Below, piece by piece: positions 1-13,800 of a stretch of 64,000 nt of DNA (its first letter is position 1; each line of letters begins with the position of its first letter). The translations under genes and the position numbers were made by a program. The stretch is from Cryphonectria parasitica EP155 (Eukaryota > Ascomycota > Sordariomycetes > Diaporthales > Cryphonectriaceae). The notes beneath the pieces are model-generated. The model searched no databases and had not been told where the DNA came from. It was given only the letters and a program-made list of their open reading frames with translations. The stretch spans positions 5,443,172 through 5,507,171 of the forward strand of contig NW_024468910.1 in the NCBI RefSeq assembly GCF_011745365.1, given 5' to 3'.

Positions 1-176
1 ACCTTTGGACAACGTCTTCTCAGCCTGATGCAACGCTGCAATCTGGTGCTGTTGTACAAATCGCGTCTCAATTTCTGGCTTGCCATTATGCCTGCATGCC
101 TGCCTGCCTGCATCCCATTCCTTCTCCTTGACTGCAATGCTGGATCCACCCCGAATGGCGACTTTGCGGGCCATCC

Positions 177-251
177 AACATGATCATCACCAACATGATC
201 ATCACTAACATGATCATTACTAACATCATGATCATCACTAACATGATCATC
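177..251. repeat. 15-bp minisatellite (AACATGATCATCACT-like)
   Basis: About five imperfect copies of a 15-bp unit built around the palindrome TGATCA lie head to tail; one copy has a 3-bp change in spacing. It falls in a gene-free stretch downstream of the NRPS-like gene. I see no coding role. Confidence 0.8.
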
Positions 252-1011
252 CTCCCCCATAGCCAATAAACGCACATCAGGGCGTCGCACTGTGTAAGGA
301 CGGGAATACCGTGCATGCAATGGTACTCTGTGGGCCCTGCATCGGAAGGATTTCTTAATTCGCGGTAAATACTGCGGCAATGGGCTGACCCGCATGCTCC
401 CTGCCCTGAATGGCTTAGCCCTCCACTTCCCTGGGGCTCTGCTGGTCGGTTCGATCCGGATTACCTTGTCCTCCTCTCCCGTAGAGCCCTCGTGGGATCC
501 AGAGGTTCCCTTGTAGTAAAACATGCCTTAGTTGGACATGATAGCTTGGAATTCCTTTCAAGGGCCATCAAAACATTTGGATAGAAAAAACTTGGATGCT
601 TCTCTTGTTATGTAGGGTGATCCCCAGACACAGACAAGAGGGACGTCTATCCTGGCTTCACGTCACGCCTCCTTCTTGAGGTTCCATGTGCGAGAAGGTC
701 TCGAGGGCTTTTGGTGCCTAGTTCTAAAATATTACATGTGACTGCTGGAGTAGCTAGAGCTCACTAGAGATTAGCTGGGAATGCAGATGATCTTTTCTTC
801 TTTTTTTGTTTTTCTTTTGGTCCTCTTTTATTTTGGCCTTACATAGAGCTGCGAAGCCATCTCACTGTACATCTGAGAGACTGACAGTAATACCTTAACT
901 ATACTAGGAGATTTTGAGTGATAGCTTTAATATGCTGTAGTTTTAAATAGTAAGCAGTATTACAGTCACCTCACATTCCAAGAAGCTCCATCGTGACCAA
1001 GGATTCGGCTC
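252..1011. other. Gene-free stretch beyond the 3' end of the NRPS-like gene
   Basis: No convincing exon, RNA gene or transposon end was found. The last 200 bases before the NRPS-like stop codon are T-rich and presumably hold its 3' UTR. The open frames here are short and of low complexity. Confidence 0.5.
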
Positions 1012-4000
1012 TCACGCCATCCACTCCTTCACCCACCTTTGCATCCACTCCGGGCCGACCCCCTCCACCCCACGAAGAGCCTCGCTGCGGGCCAGCGCCC
1101 GCTCGATCGCCATCGGCGGCGTCTTAGCGCGCTCATCCACACCCCGCACCTCGTCTCGGTAGAAATCGATGAGCCGGATGGCTGGGTTCGTCACGAGTAC
1201 CGCGTCGTCGGCGGACGTGGACGCCGCCTCCAGCCGCGCCAGCCACGCAGACGGCGGCACAACTTTGGGCACCTGCTGCTGGGGGCCGCGGCTCGCCTTC
1301 ACCGTCTCAATGATGCAAGGCAGCAGCGACGCCCAGGTCGTGGTGTGGGGGTTGCGCAGGTTGTAGACCTGCGCCCTGTGCGGCTCGCTGGGTTCTTCCG
1401 AGTCGGCTTGGTCTGCCGTGGCGAGGTCGGCCAGGACATCGGCCAGCAGGTCCACGGGCAGCCAGTCGATCTCCGAGAACTGAGGGCCAAGCTGCTCGGG
1501 GAGGCAGCCCATCGCAAGAGACCCGATGACGAGGCTGGGGAGCCACTCCTTGCGGTTCCACTCGCCGCCGCCTGCCCGCCGGACAGGGCCAGCTACCTGG
1601 CCGACGCGGGCGATGGTGATGGGGATCCCGAGGCGTCGTGCTGCAGTATCGCACAGCAGCTCGGACAGGAACTTGCTCCGTGCATAGCCGTTCGAGGTTG
1701 GGGCGTCGCTGAGGGGCAGCAACTTCTCGGGCGCAGGAGAGGCCGGCGCGGCTGTAGACAGGCGAGTGCCCACGGCGCCGACCGACGAGATGAAGACAAA
1801 AGAGGCGGTGCGCTCTGGGCTGGCGGCTGCGCAGAGGTGAAGCAGGTTGACGAGCCCGACCAGCTCCGGCCGGAAGGCGGTCAGCCCCAGATTGAAGTTG
1901 ACGGGCCACGCGTTATGCACAACGAGACCGACCTGTGAGCGCAGCCTCTCGTACGTCGCCTCATCGAGCCCGAGCAGCGGCCGCCGCAGGTCGGCCTGGA
2001 GGAACGTGGCCCGCTCGCCCAGATCAGCCAGCTCCAGCCCCCTCTCAGCCATCCGCGCCTTCTGTATAGCCTGGCCGCCATCTTCAGAGCGGTTCAGACA
2101 GTAGACGCGCCCAATCTCTGGTCGGTCGAGCAGGGCGCGCAGGAGGAATGTCCCCACCGTGCCAGTGGACCCTGTTAGGACGACTGTAAGAGGCTGCTTC
2201 TTTCTCTCCCCCTCGGAGCCAGACATATCCATCTTCGGCTTGGGTATCTGCTCGATAAGCGCACGATATGTCTTCAGCATAGGTTCTAGCTGCGAGGCGT
2301 CACTGTCCTCCTGTCCAGTCTTGTGCGCTGTGATCGCGTGGCTCAGCTGAGATACTGTCGGATTTGAGTAGACCGTGGACAGGCTAAGCTCAGGGCGCTG
2401 TAGGCTATGCCGCAGGCGCCTGACCAGCTGAAGCGCCATGAGGGAGTCCATACCGCGGTCAAAGAAAGTCTCAGCAGTCTCAGCTTGGTCAGGAGCAGGC
2501 CAGCCGGTCACATCACTGACAGTCTCTTGTATGAAACGGGCGATGCTCGCAGCATCCGTGAGGTCCCAAGACGCCTCGCCCGGGCGATTCTCGTCGTCTG
2601 TGATGACGTCGGCGTTGGCGTATAGGGCCTCGATCTCAGCACTAAACTGCTCGACGCTCGAGGCACGCTGGATTGTGCCTTTCCCAGCCCGTAGCACAGG
2701 GCGGTCCAGCACGAGGATCAGGGCCTTCTCAACTCGCGCATGGGCTGGCGCGACGGCATTAGCTTCTTGAACAGACGGCCAGACCCGCTCGATCAGTGCA
2801 GCCTGTTCGGATGTTGATAGGGGACCTCTCTCAGCGAGGGCAGCAGGCTCGATCAGTAGAGCAGTCTGGAAGCGCCGAGTACCAACCACCAAGACAGCAG
2901 CTAGTTCGTGGTTATGAGCAACGATATGCTGCTCCATGGAGACAGGGTTGGTCTTTTCACCATTCAGCAGGACAATAATATCGTCTGACCGGCTTCGCCA
3001 GCACCACGCGTCTGGAACGGTAGGATGAGGCTGGAACAAGTCTTTGGTACGGTATTCTTTGAGTCCTTCCTGGCCCCTGATAGTGAAGGATACCTGAGCC
3101 AGGGTTTCATCGCGCCGGATCACGAGCTCGTATGTATCGTCAGAGATCGGGTCAAATACTGCCCCGACTGAGGGGTGGAAGCGCACATATCGCCAGTCCT
3201 TGGAACTGAGGCCGGCCGGTATCAGCTGGTGTGGTATGCCCACCTCGGAAGCCCCCCACCAGCATCGCAGTGGGATCTGCGCTGCAACTATATTGCCGAC
3301 TGCCTGGGGCAGGTCGCCGCCGATATAGAGGATCAGCTTGAGATGGCCCGCGCAGTACGTCAGCAGATGTGGATGCTGGGCGAGGTCGGCCACCACCGAA
3401 GGCACGAGGATTGCGACCTCGGCGGGCGTGTGCTTGAGGGCCTCAGCGAGCCCGGAGGCTGTTACGATGCCGACGGCAGCAGGCGCAATTGGAATACAGC
3501 CCGCACAGACCGCCCAGCACATGTACTGCAATATGCCAGCTCCCTAGAAACAGTGAGCCGGCGTTCACGCCACCATGAGCACTTTCCTGGAGAGCGAGGA
3601 CAGGACTCACATGGAAGGACGGCACTGTTACTATCACCCGCTTTCCCCACAAGATATGCTCGACTGATGCCAGGCCTTGCTCGTTGGGGATCGCCTGGCT
3701 GGCACAAGCATGATGTCGCACGCACGACTCTTGTGTCCATATCAGGGGTTTGGGTATCCCAGTTGAGCCAGAGGTGTGTCTGCAAGAGAAAGGATGATAT
3801 CAATTTTTTGGTCAATGATACGAAAAGAACTCGGATATGTTTGATTCGATTTGTGAGACGTACAGCACAAAGAGTGGATCCCAACGTCCTGCCTCGAATG
3901 GTTTCTCGTAGGCAAAGGGCGAAGGTGGTACTGCCAGGAGGTCATCGATGGCAGGTACTGTGAGGCAGCGGGGCCCGATGCTCTCAAGAATCGGTAGCAC

Positions 4001-4474
4001 TGACGGGGGTTTGGGGTCAGTCGTGACCAGTGTCTTGCAGTTCAGGGCCGAAAACATGGATTGCTGCGCGGCGGGACTGTTGCGAGGCGACGTCAGGAAC
4101 AGCTGGGAAGCTTGTTAGCAGGCGAGGGAGGCTTTCTTACTGAAGGTAAGGGGGTCGGGGGGTCTCGTTCGTCTCACCACGTGGTTGGCCTTGACAGCAG
4201 CGATGATCATGGCAGTGAGGCGAACATCGTTGGGGCCCACATAGGTCAGGACGCCAGCTTCGCCCTGGCGCGGCCCGAGCTCCCTCGCAATCCACCACGC
4301 GAGGTTGTCGACGATAGTCGCAAGCTGACTGTATGTGATGGTGCGGAAGCCCGCATTGTATGAGTCAGTGGCCACTGGCCAGAGGCCGTAGGGCGCACTG
4401 GGCTGTTCTCGAGCGAGACGGTCGACGATCTGCGGCCACAGTTCGGTCTGCGTGCTGCCAACTTGAGAGGCCAT
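1012..4474 (-). CDS. NRPS-like carboxylate reductase (A-T-R), 1078 aa
   Basis: Exons on the minus strand are 4178-4474, 3864-4102, 3611-3779 and 1012-3543. Introns of 75, 84 and 67 bp all have GT..AG borders and the frame is kept. The adenylation domain (about 1-530) has the A3 core HTSGSTGIPKP at residues 180-190, split by intron 2, and a late Lys in RAGKGTIQR near residue 523. A carrier domain has the phosphopantetheine Ser at about 602 (GMDSLMA). A thioester-reductase Rossmann domain follows, with GSTGTVG near 694-700 and a YxxxK pair at 856/860 (YARSK). The order and length match fungal A-T-R enzymes that activate a carboxylic acid, load it on the carrier and release it as an aldehyde with NADPH. 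The start at 4474 gives the usual short leader; an in-frame GTG at 4594 also exists. Its place beside a highly reducing PKS suggests it reduces the polyketide or a partner acid. The substrate is not readable. Confidence 0.9.
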
Positions 4475-5572
4475 GGCGACGATAGCTAGACAGCGATGCT
4501 CGGCCAGAAAGTGAGCTACGAACGAAGGCAGCACATCTAATGGATAGATTCGTAGAGGTGCAGAGATCCTGAGTGAATCTGGACTGTCTGTCACGAGGGA
4601 GGTTGAGTTCTTTTCGAGGGATCAAGGGAAGGCGCGATGATGCTCTATGGCCCCCACCAACCGGAAAGGACGGCGTCACCCTCGGTCGTCACTGCCTCGA
4701 TCACACCGCATATACTAGTTTTGTACGATGCAACATTAGCGCAGGGTTGATGTACGGACTACTCGTCGCAATTCACTTTTGGTAAGGAGGTCAGACGGGG
4801 ACTCTTCAGCGCGGTTGGGCCCAGGAGCAGTGGTAAATTGATGTCGGAGGCGCTGAGTACTTGTGTAAGTACTTAGGATTCCTCGAGGTTTCACGGGATG
4901 ACGTTGCAGCGCACTTGGCGCTAGGGACTTTAATTGGATCTGCCTGGACAAGGGGCTGTATACCCTGTCCCTGTCACAGTGCGGCTCAAACCCACACTCC
5001 AGCGGCAGACAAGGGTGTGCTTCCTTCTCATGCGTTCAAGAGGCACGGGAGGAAAATACTAGCCGGGCAGCCGGGGTGAGAAGAAAGAGAGCTAGCTTGC
5101 TTGGGTATCGCTCATGTGTTGCTGATAGAGGCTGGAGAACGCCTGTTGCATCTCTCTGTCCCAGCCTGATAGAATACCCAAAGTACGTGCGGTACTTTCG
5201 TCGCCGAATTCTGTCCAAGATGTCCAGGAAGGGGAGAGAAAGGAAAAGAGAAACAAGAAAAAAACAAGAGAGAGAGAAGAGGGAAAGAATGTGAGCAACT
5301 TTAAATGTAGAAAAAAAGAAAGGCCTCGGAGCCTCGTTAATAGCCAAAGCAGACAAGCCTGTTCTGAGGTGTCTCAATCTCGACTCTATCTATCAATCTT
5401 GAATAGTAGGATTACAATATTTTGGTATATGCTCATGCCTGTGAATACGTCGCAGAGTCTGGCAGTCTCACAAGTACAACGAAGCCTATGCAAAAGTTGG
5501 CTCCAGCAAAGATCTGACAACATCTAATGAGCACCCGCACAATTATTAACACTGATCACGGCGAGCCAACCG
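4475..5572. other. Intergenic stretch, no gene seen
   Basis: This is the 5' flank of the NRPS-like gene and the 3' flank of the membrane-protein gene. It contains a purine-rich low-complexity run at about 5220-5290. Short open frames have no recognisable family or splice structure. Confidence 0.5.
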
Positions 5573-6854
5573 TCACCTAACCTCTTCCCAAGACATGCGA
5601 ATATTCGTCGTCTTGACGATTCCAGCGCTCGGTAACGCTGGGTCCTCCTCCGGGTCTGCCTCCGGGTCCGAGAGCCGCTCGAACCCCTGATCCCTCGCCC
5701 GGATGCTCGACAGCAGGATGCCCCGGTCGCTGCTGAACATGTAGTCGTCTGCAGACAGGCTGAGGGGCGCTCGGTTCGTCGATGTAGCGGGCGACTTTGC
5801 CGATGCCTTGGTCCGTGATGCAGCCAAGGAAGATGAAGGCTGCGAGGGGGTTTTCGACTGGCCAGCCTGTGTGCGAAGTCTTGCGCTAGCCCTGTCCAGG
5901 AGGGGACGGTAGGTCATGAGGCAGGCCGCTAATAAGTAGATCCCAGGCTCTGCAATCGTCCAGATGATGAGCTCGACGGCGTTCCATGTGGCATCCTCGA
6001 ACGAGTTGTTGTTCGAGAAGGAGATGAAACGCAGTATGGAGGAGATGAGGCCTCTGGAGGGCGCGTGTGGTCAGCAATATTTCATCTGGCCCGGCAATTC
6101 GTCGCCCTACTTACACGCTTCCAATGATAAACGTCAGGGTCAAGGCCAGTTTCATCTTGACTGTTGTGTGCAGCCCCCAGGTGATGGGCAGAGGCAGCAC
6201 GAGCAGCACCACATCCGTGACGATGTTTGGGAACGAAGCCCATATGTACAGCTTCTCCTTGTCCACACACTTCTCAGCCTGGACCGCCGTCGAGGCCCAG
6301 GCAGCCGAGAAGGGTTGGCACGCGGCCAAGTTGGCGACAGTCGTGGCTATAGCCGTGCAGATCAGGATGCTGGCAGTGATGCAGAGGATGACGAGAACGC
6401 CTCGTTGTGGGAACAGCGTCCGGTAGAAGACGCAGATAGCCAGCTTGGCTAGGCAGTTGGTCAGGAAATACCACGTTGCGATGGCGACGAGGAACTTCAG
6501 GAAGCTGGTGACCAGCTGTGGGCGGTTCTCTGCCAGCCAGCTAACGTGATACCCCACGCCACCTTCCTTTATGGCTCCTTTTATACAGAACCGGAGTCCA
6601 TCAGCCTTCTTTGTTGCAGTACTTCAGTATAATGCTCTTGTTGCCCGGTACTGACCTATCGATATACCCGTCTGTACGCACTGACTGACCAGGCACGCCA
6701 GGACCAGCCAGTCGTCCAAGCCACGGGGACGTGCAGTCATGCGACGCGAGATGAAGCGCAAAAGAACAACTAGGAACTGAAGAGGGGTAAAAAAGGCGAT
6801 AAAAATAACCAGTCTGTAACCAATAAAATCTGGCTGGGATGCATTGTCCGCCAT
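5573..6854 (-). CDS. Rhodopsin-like fungal integral membrane protein, 380 aa
   Basis: Exons on the minus strand are 6656-6854, 6115-6577 and 5573-6053, with introns of 78 and 61 bp. The first intron uses a less common AAG acceptor; phases fit. The protein has about seven hydrophobic helices in the first 290 residues, followed by a Ser/Thr/Ala-rich cytosolic tail. Family marks are a Gly-Leu-Asp-Asp-Trp segment after TM1, and a second exon with EGGVGYHV followed by TM segments ending in LPLPITWGL. This is the fungal rhodopsin-domain (SAT13/PTH11-relative) family, whose members often sit in secondary-metabolite clusters; most have no known ligand. It lies between the reductase and the PKS and is divergent from the PKS, so co-regulation is plausible. 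The function within the pathway is unknown. Confidence 0.85.
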
Positions 6855-7849
6855 GATTGAGTAAAAAGATGGATCTCTGGAAAGAGAGGCTGAACGAGCC
6901 TTGGGAGTCAACAAAAGCAAGAGAATAATGTTCCACGAAGAAAGAAGAAGGCAAAAAAAAACAAAAAAAAAAAAAAAAGAAAGATGAGAGAGGGATGCCT
7001 TTCAGGTGTTCTCGGCTGGTATGCCTCCTCGCACTCGAGGTTTTCACGTGGGTAGATGCCGGTTCATACCCCTTATTCTGAGATATGCAGTCGGTACCAA
7101 GGCAGATACCCAAGTAGTACCCTGGAGCTGTGAATGAAAGTACTAAGCGAAGACGAATCTGCACTGCAGGGCCGCGGGGCGCACACTAAAGATGGATTTT
7201 CCCTCATGTTACCTTTTGCTGACCTTCCGACGCTTCTCCTAAGAGGGTTGCAATGTCTCACGTATTTGTCTGGGAAGGATCAACCTGCAGTGTGTGGAAT
7301 CTTTAGCTGCTCCACACTCATTAGCTCAAAATGCTGCGACATGCACAGTTCCTAGTTGTGCATTACTTTTTCGTATTGCCACCCTCGATGTACTACATGG
7401 ATCCAGTAATGCCTGGCTATGGGGCTCGTCTTTTGACACGTGAAATCCGGTCGCCCACCTGCCGGCCACTGTGCTCCTTTCTTCCTACATAACACAAATC
7501 GTAGATACAGCTCATCCCGGCGAATCGCATGACCTTGTGGATACTATAATTTGATATAATGCTACGGTTTACGCAAGCGAATCCTCTGCATTTGGGGGCC
7601 AGAACCGGTACATGGGCTAGTCTATAGCATCTGGGACAGACACTGGCTACTGTGTATCCGCGGGTGCGATTGGTTTTGCAAAGAGCTTGTTGACTTAGTC
7701 TTGAAGTCGCATGGGAGGCGCAATACATAAAATGTAAAATATGTCTGACTTGGGGAAAAACATGCGGATAAGCCAGCGTCTCTGACTTGCTCTATTGAAG
7801 AAACCACCCGCCAGATCCAGCTATTCAACACCCGCACCGAACAACAAAC
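6855..7849. promoter_or_regulatory. Shared upstream region of the membrane-protein gene and the PKS
   Basis: A 995-bp spacer separates two divergent genes. It holds an A-rich run at about 6950-6980 just upstream of the membrane-protein gene. A CCGG..CCGG inverted pair lies at about 7447-7466, the kind of spacing Zn2Cys6 regulators can bind. No operator can be assigned with confidence. The sequence before the PKS ATG (ACAAACATGGCTG) is a good fungal start context. Confidence 0.4.
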
Positions 7850-10800
7850 ATGGCTGATCCAGGCCCTCCAGTCCCTATCGCCATCGTCGGCCTGTCATGC
7901 CGCCTGCCAGGCGGCGCGAACAGCCCAGAGCAGCTGTGGGAGCTGCTCGAGCGGTCGGGCGAGGCCTGGTCCCCGGTGCCAGCCGATAGGTTCAACGAGG
8001 CAGCCTTCTACCACCCGAGCGGCGACGACCCAAACGGCACCAACAACCATAGAGGCGGTCACTTCGTCGACGCAGACCTTGAGGAATTCGACCATGCCTT
8101 TTTCCGCTTATCACCACAACAGGCGGCAGCCATGGATCCGCAGCAGAGGATGCTGCTCGAGATGTCATATGAGGCTCTCGAGGATGCCGGCTGGACGCTC
8201 GAGTTGTGCGCTGGTTCCCAGATTGCCGTCTACGCGGCAAGTTTCACAGCGGACTTTGAGCGGAATCTCTACAGGGATCCCCTCAACTTGCCAGTATACT
8301 ATCTTACAGGTGTTGAAAAGGCCATACTATCAAATCGAATCTCACATTTCTTTGATTTGCATGGCCCTTCTATGACGATCGATACGGCTTGTTCTGGTGG
8401 CTTGGTGGCTGTACATCAGGCCTGCCTGAGTCTTTATGCTGGCGAGTCCGATGCAGCTATTGTTGCCGCTGCCAACTTGACAATGTAAGCATTTCTCTCT
8501 GCTTATAAGGTCTGCAGTTCTTTTTCCGCTTGGTATATAAGTAAAAGCTCTTAGATTTCTAGATGGATGGCTAGTCTTCTCTCGTCATTAGATTCTGAAG
8601 TCTCGATACTTCTTTAGTCTTCATTTTTTTACTCAGACTTTTCCAACATTGTTAGCAATTTTCCTTTTTTTTTTAAAAAAAAAAGGTTCTGATTTCCTTT
8701 ACGCTTATCGGAAATTTTTAATTTTTTTCTTTTGGGGAAAAACAAATACTTTTTATACTCTGAAACCTTCTTCCTATTTTCTCTGAAAACTTCTTGTCTC
8801 CTTAGAGATTTCTTGTTGACGCGAGATCAGGGGCCCAGACCAGCGCATTGGCATGAGCACACTCCATTTGACCAGTGGTGCCGGTCGTTGCTTTCCATTT
8901 GATAAGCGCGGTGATGGTTACGGGCGCGGAGAAGGGGGTGTCGTGCTTGTCATGAAGACTCTTGACAAGGCCCTGCGAGACCGCGATCCCATCCGGGCAG
9001 TCATCCGCAGCACGGCCGTGAACCAGGACGGCTACACACCCGCCAGTATCACGTACCCAAGTGTGAGTCATGAACTATTAAGAATTCTCAATTCGAGTGC
9101 TAGTATGTTGATGAAGTGTGTGCCATATCGGGGCATGTTTTGATGGCGCTTGCTGACCCAGAACCTTGGCTCTCAGGCAACTGCCCAGGAGCAGCTCATC
9201 CGCGAAGCATACGCAAAAGCGGGCTTGTCACCCCTGGTAAGCCACGACAGATATCACCAGAATAAGCACTCGTTATACTCTGTCATTCGATAGCTGATTT
9301 GGCAAACGAGTGTCCAGGACGTGTCTTATGTCGAGGCTCATGGGACTGGCACAAGAGCGGGTGATCTCGAGGAGCTCGCAGCCATCGCTAAGGTGTTCAC
9401 AAGTCCCGATATTGAGCGCTCAACGCCTCTTCATGTGGGCTCCATCAAGGGCAACATTGGGCATACTGAGAATACGAGTGGCCTTGCTGGTCTGGTCAAG
9501 GCCATACTTATGCTCGAGCACCTTCAAATTCCAGGTACAGCCGGCCTACGCGACCTCAAAGCCGGCCTACCCACTCAGAAGCTTGTTATTCCCAAGAAAC
9601 TCGTGCCGTGGCCGCAGGATCCGAGCAGCGAACGAGAGAAAGTGCCTCGTGTGTCTATAAACAGCTTTGGTTTCGGGGGCACAAATGCTCACGCAATACT
9701 CGAGCGTGCCCCGCACCAATGTGCTACTCTTGCGCCTTCTCTCCCCCCAAAGGCTATCCACCGTCCATTCCTCTTCACTCTCTCCGCTAATAGCCGTGAA
9801 TCCCTTCAGTCTTTGCTCAAATCTTATCACACTTGGCTGGGTCGCCCTGAGGAAGCGCTGCTACAAGATATCTCCTATACGCTATGCTGCCGTCGCTCTG
9901 CTCTGCCCTGGCGTTTCAGCTGCGTAGCCAGTGACCACGAGTCCTTTCGAGACCAAATTGAGGCTGGCTTGAAGGCTCCTGAAATACAGCCTGCCCGTAA
10001 GGCTCCTGTCGTAGTCTTTGTCTTTACAGGCCAAGGTGCTCAGTGGCTTGGCATGGCTCGCGAGCTGTTGTTGCAAGATACGCCTTCCTGTACTTTTCGC
10101 GATTCGCTCCGTGCCTCGCGGGATATGCTTCTCGACCTGGGTGCCGACTGGGACCTCGAAAAGGAGCTTCTCCGCCCATCCACGGAGGCCGCCCGACTGA
10201 ATACCGCACAGGTCTCCCAGCCAGCGACCACAGCCATACAGATTGCACTGGTTGCTCTTCTACAGAGCTTCAGCATCAAACCATGGGCCGTGGTCGGCCA
10301 CTCCAGCGGAGAGATCGCAGCAGCCTACACAGCCGGCCACTTGAGCGCACGACAGGCGCTCACGTTGGCCTACCACCGCGGCTTCATGGCGGACGCTGCA
10401 AAAGCCAAGGGTCTGGGCCCGGGGGCCATGCTATCAGTTGGTCTCGGCGAGGCCGACGCCCTGCCCTTGACAAGAGAGCTCAGAAGAGGCATCGCTAGCA
10501 TCGCTTGCGTCAACAGTCCTAGCAGTGTCACTATCTCTGGCGATGCTGACGCCGTCGACGAGGTCGTCTCACGCCTCGCAGCTACTGGCAGCCAGAACAG
10601 AAGCAGTCACACTTTCTACCGCAGGCTGATCGTTGACACTGCGTACCATTCTCATCACATGCAGGCTGTGGCTGATGACTATCGCTCAAGCCTTGCGGGC
10701 CTCAGCTGGGACGAGGAAGCACGTGCTAACCGCAAGGGAATCCTCTTCTTCTCTTCCGTGTCTGGAGATGTCAAGTCGGCCGGCTTCGGACCCGAGTACT

Positions 10801-13800
10801 GGGTCGACAACCTCGTGTCGCCGGTTCGATTCCACGATGCGATGCAGACGCTGGCAAGAACCGATTCTGGTACTCAACATACCGTCTTTCTCGAGATTGG
10901 GCCCCATTCGGCTCTCGCAGGGCCAGTCCGCCAGTGCCTCACGAATACGGAAAGGCCAAAGTTGTCTTTTGACTACTACTCAGTGCTGCAGAGGCACCTT
11001 GATGCCCTTACGAGTACACTCGGCACTGCCGGCCGTCTGTTTGAGCGAAACGTGGGTGTTAATCTAAAGGCTGTGTCAGCTTTGTCGATGAACTCGAGTA
11101 CTGGCGTCGTTCTACCAAACATGCCATCATACATCTGTGAGTAGTCTGCCTCTTTTCGTCTCTCCCTCCTGCTCTCCTCTTATTCTCCCCTCATCCACTC
11201 CCTTTGCTCCTTCTTCCCTCTTTCTCTGTCTGAAGCGGGGGCGCTGGTCATACTCCCATACATTACTGCCATGCTATGTCCCTGGTTTAGAAAGGATCAA
11301 TATTGACGATCCACTCCAGGGGACCATTCCCAGAAGCATCACTTCGAGTCGCGAATCAGCCGCGAGTACCGAATGCGCCGCGAACCGTACCACGACCTCC
11401 TAGGCGTGCGTTCCATGGACGACACGTCAATCGAACCCCGCTGGCGACACATGATCGGCCTCAACACACTGCCATGGCTCGGACATCACCTTATCGACTC
11501 ACAGCCAGTCTTTCCTGGCTCCGGCTACCTCTGCATGGTCATCGAGGCTGTCCGGCAGATCCACAGGGAACGCCACGCTGAGCATCCGCTGGAGATCATA
11601 GCGCTAAGAGATGTCTCCTTTCTGCGGGGGCTGGTGGTCCCTAACATCCAGGGGCAGCGGACCGAAGTGCAGCTGAGCTTGACGCCGCAACCGGATACGT
11701 TGCTCGCCTTCGATTTTCGGATCACGGCGGAGTGGGATGGAGAGTGGCGCGAACACTGCAGGGGAACTGTTGAAGGGAAATTGGCCACGGCAGAGTATGG
11801 CGGCGAGGGGATGGAGAGTGCTCAGTTGGGACGTCTGGCATTGGCTGACCCCAGCGATCTCTTGCTGGAGGACACATCCGTCGACACGGAAGAGCTCTAC
11901 CGTGAGCTCAGAGAGTCAGGGAATACGTACGGGGCGACGTTCGCCAGCATTCAGTCTTATATCCTGAAAGCTGATGCTTCAAGTGCAACTGCCACGGTCC
12001 GAATCCCCAACACCGCAGCTTTCATGCCAGCACAGCACCAACAGCCTCACCTCATCCACCCAGCAACACTCGATACCGTGCTCCACACAAGCCTGCCCAT
12101 GGCCTTGCAGCATCTAGGCCGGGCGTCGATCATGCCGGTTCATATCCAAGAGATCCTGCTGTGCGCATCGCCTGCGACGCCGCGCGAGCCGGGCTCCACG
12201 CTGGACGTGTTGACGGCGATGAGGTCCAGCCGATTTCACACCGCCGTTTCCGACATCTCTGTCACGGCACATGGTGAGGCGGTGCTGTCGGCCTCAGGGA
12301 TCGAGTTGCGAAGCCTCGCATCTCGATCAGACCGGGGCGTTGAGGACGCGGGCGGCTCTGGTATCTGTCACGAGCTCGACTGGCGCCCGGATGTGTCTTT
12401 CCTCCGTATCCAGGACTTCAAGACGGCTTCGAAGCTGACAGAACTGTTTAGTCACGTCCAGTACAAGAAGAAAAGCCCATCAGTGATTGAATTTGGCAGC
12501 AGCCGGGCCGAGCTGTCCCTTACCTTTCTGAATTGTCTCGGCGGCGACGAAAGCACCTGGCCCTCGCATGAATACGTGGGCGAGACTCCCGAGTCGCTCG
12601 AGAGAGTGCGTAGCCAGCTCGCTGGATACTCTGTGCGCTTCCGTACACTGGCTCCTGGGCTAGACATCTCTGAACAAGGGTTGGAGATGCATTCTTATGA
12701 TGTGGTTCTCATCTCGACGCCGCAGTCGTTAGAATGGGCTCATCTTCTCGCCAAGCCAGATGGGATTGTGATTGTGGAACTGAGAACAAGAATTTCAGAT
12801 GAAGACCTGGCCACACGCTTTCATGCAGCTAATCTTGTTACCCAGCTGTCAGTCCACGCCGATGCTCTTGACAGCTTGGTCGTTGTCGCACGGCCCAGGG
12901 CCACGGGCCAAGAGTTGCTGAAGTGGCCACTAGGGATTAGACTCCTCACCCGCCGCCACGACGATGCAGAGCAGAAATGGTTGGTCGATCTAGCGGGCCA
13001 GTTGCGTGAGCGTTTTGGTCCGGTATCACAGGAGAGCCTCCATGCGAGGACAACATGGCCCACAGCCAACTCTGACGAGCAGAGCACCTCACAGTGCTTT
13101 GTTGTGGTTGAGGATCCGATGAAACCCATCCTCTCAGATCCAGACTGCTTCGGTGCTGTTGTCTCCTTGTTAAAGCAGCCGGGACGTACTATCATCTGGC
13201 TCAGCCCAGACGAGCCTCTGCCCATGCATCAAATCACCGGCGTGGCACGCACGGCTCACGCCGAGCTCGAAATGCTGCGCCTCACGACCCTCCACGTCGC
13301 ACCGGACCTGTTGTACGCGGACCACGAGAGCATATGCAGCCGGTTGCTTGATGTGCTGGCCCGCGTCCTTGTCTCTGAGGGCGCTGATCAGGAGCGAGAG
13401 TACCGGGTGAACAAGGCTGGGACAGTTCTGGTGCCACGCCTTCTTCCTGAATATTCACTTAACCGGGCTGTTCGCGAAGACGCCACAGCACTCACTGGCG
13501 TTGCGTCTCGGCGGTTCCTCGACGATTCCCGGACCTTTGCCATCCTGTCGGGAGGCGATGCAGCTCCAACTCTACATGCGCCTCATGCAACTCAGTCACA
13601 TGTCTTCCAAGAAATCGAAAGGAGGCCGCTTCAACTTGCCGACAACCAGGTCGAATTCGAGACGGAAGCTTTTGCCTTGTCTGAAGACGGGCTCAGGGCA
13701 TCTCACCACAACACATACGCAGGCATCATCACCCGAACAGGCGCCACAGTCCATGGCTTGGCCCCAGGAGACCGTATCGTCGCCGTCGGGGAAAGGATCG

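Noticed and set aside
1039..1938. A 299-codon open frame on the plus strand
   Set aside because: It is antisense to the reductase domain of the NRPS-like gene, is Arg/Gly-rich and has no family features: a shadow of GC-rich coding DNA.
3175..3963. A 262-codon plus-strand frame
   Set aside because: It spans exons and introns of the NRPS-like gene on the other strand and reads as low-information sequence.
5076..5298. Overlapping frames around 5.1-5.3 kb
   Set aside because: They come from a purine-rich low-complexity tract and have neither splice signals nor domain features.
10043..10498. A second plus-strand frame inside the PKS AT region
   Set aside because: The AT motifs (GQGAQW, GHSSG) are in the longer frame; this is the shifted reading.
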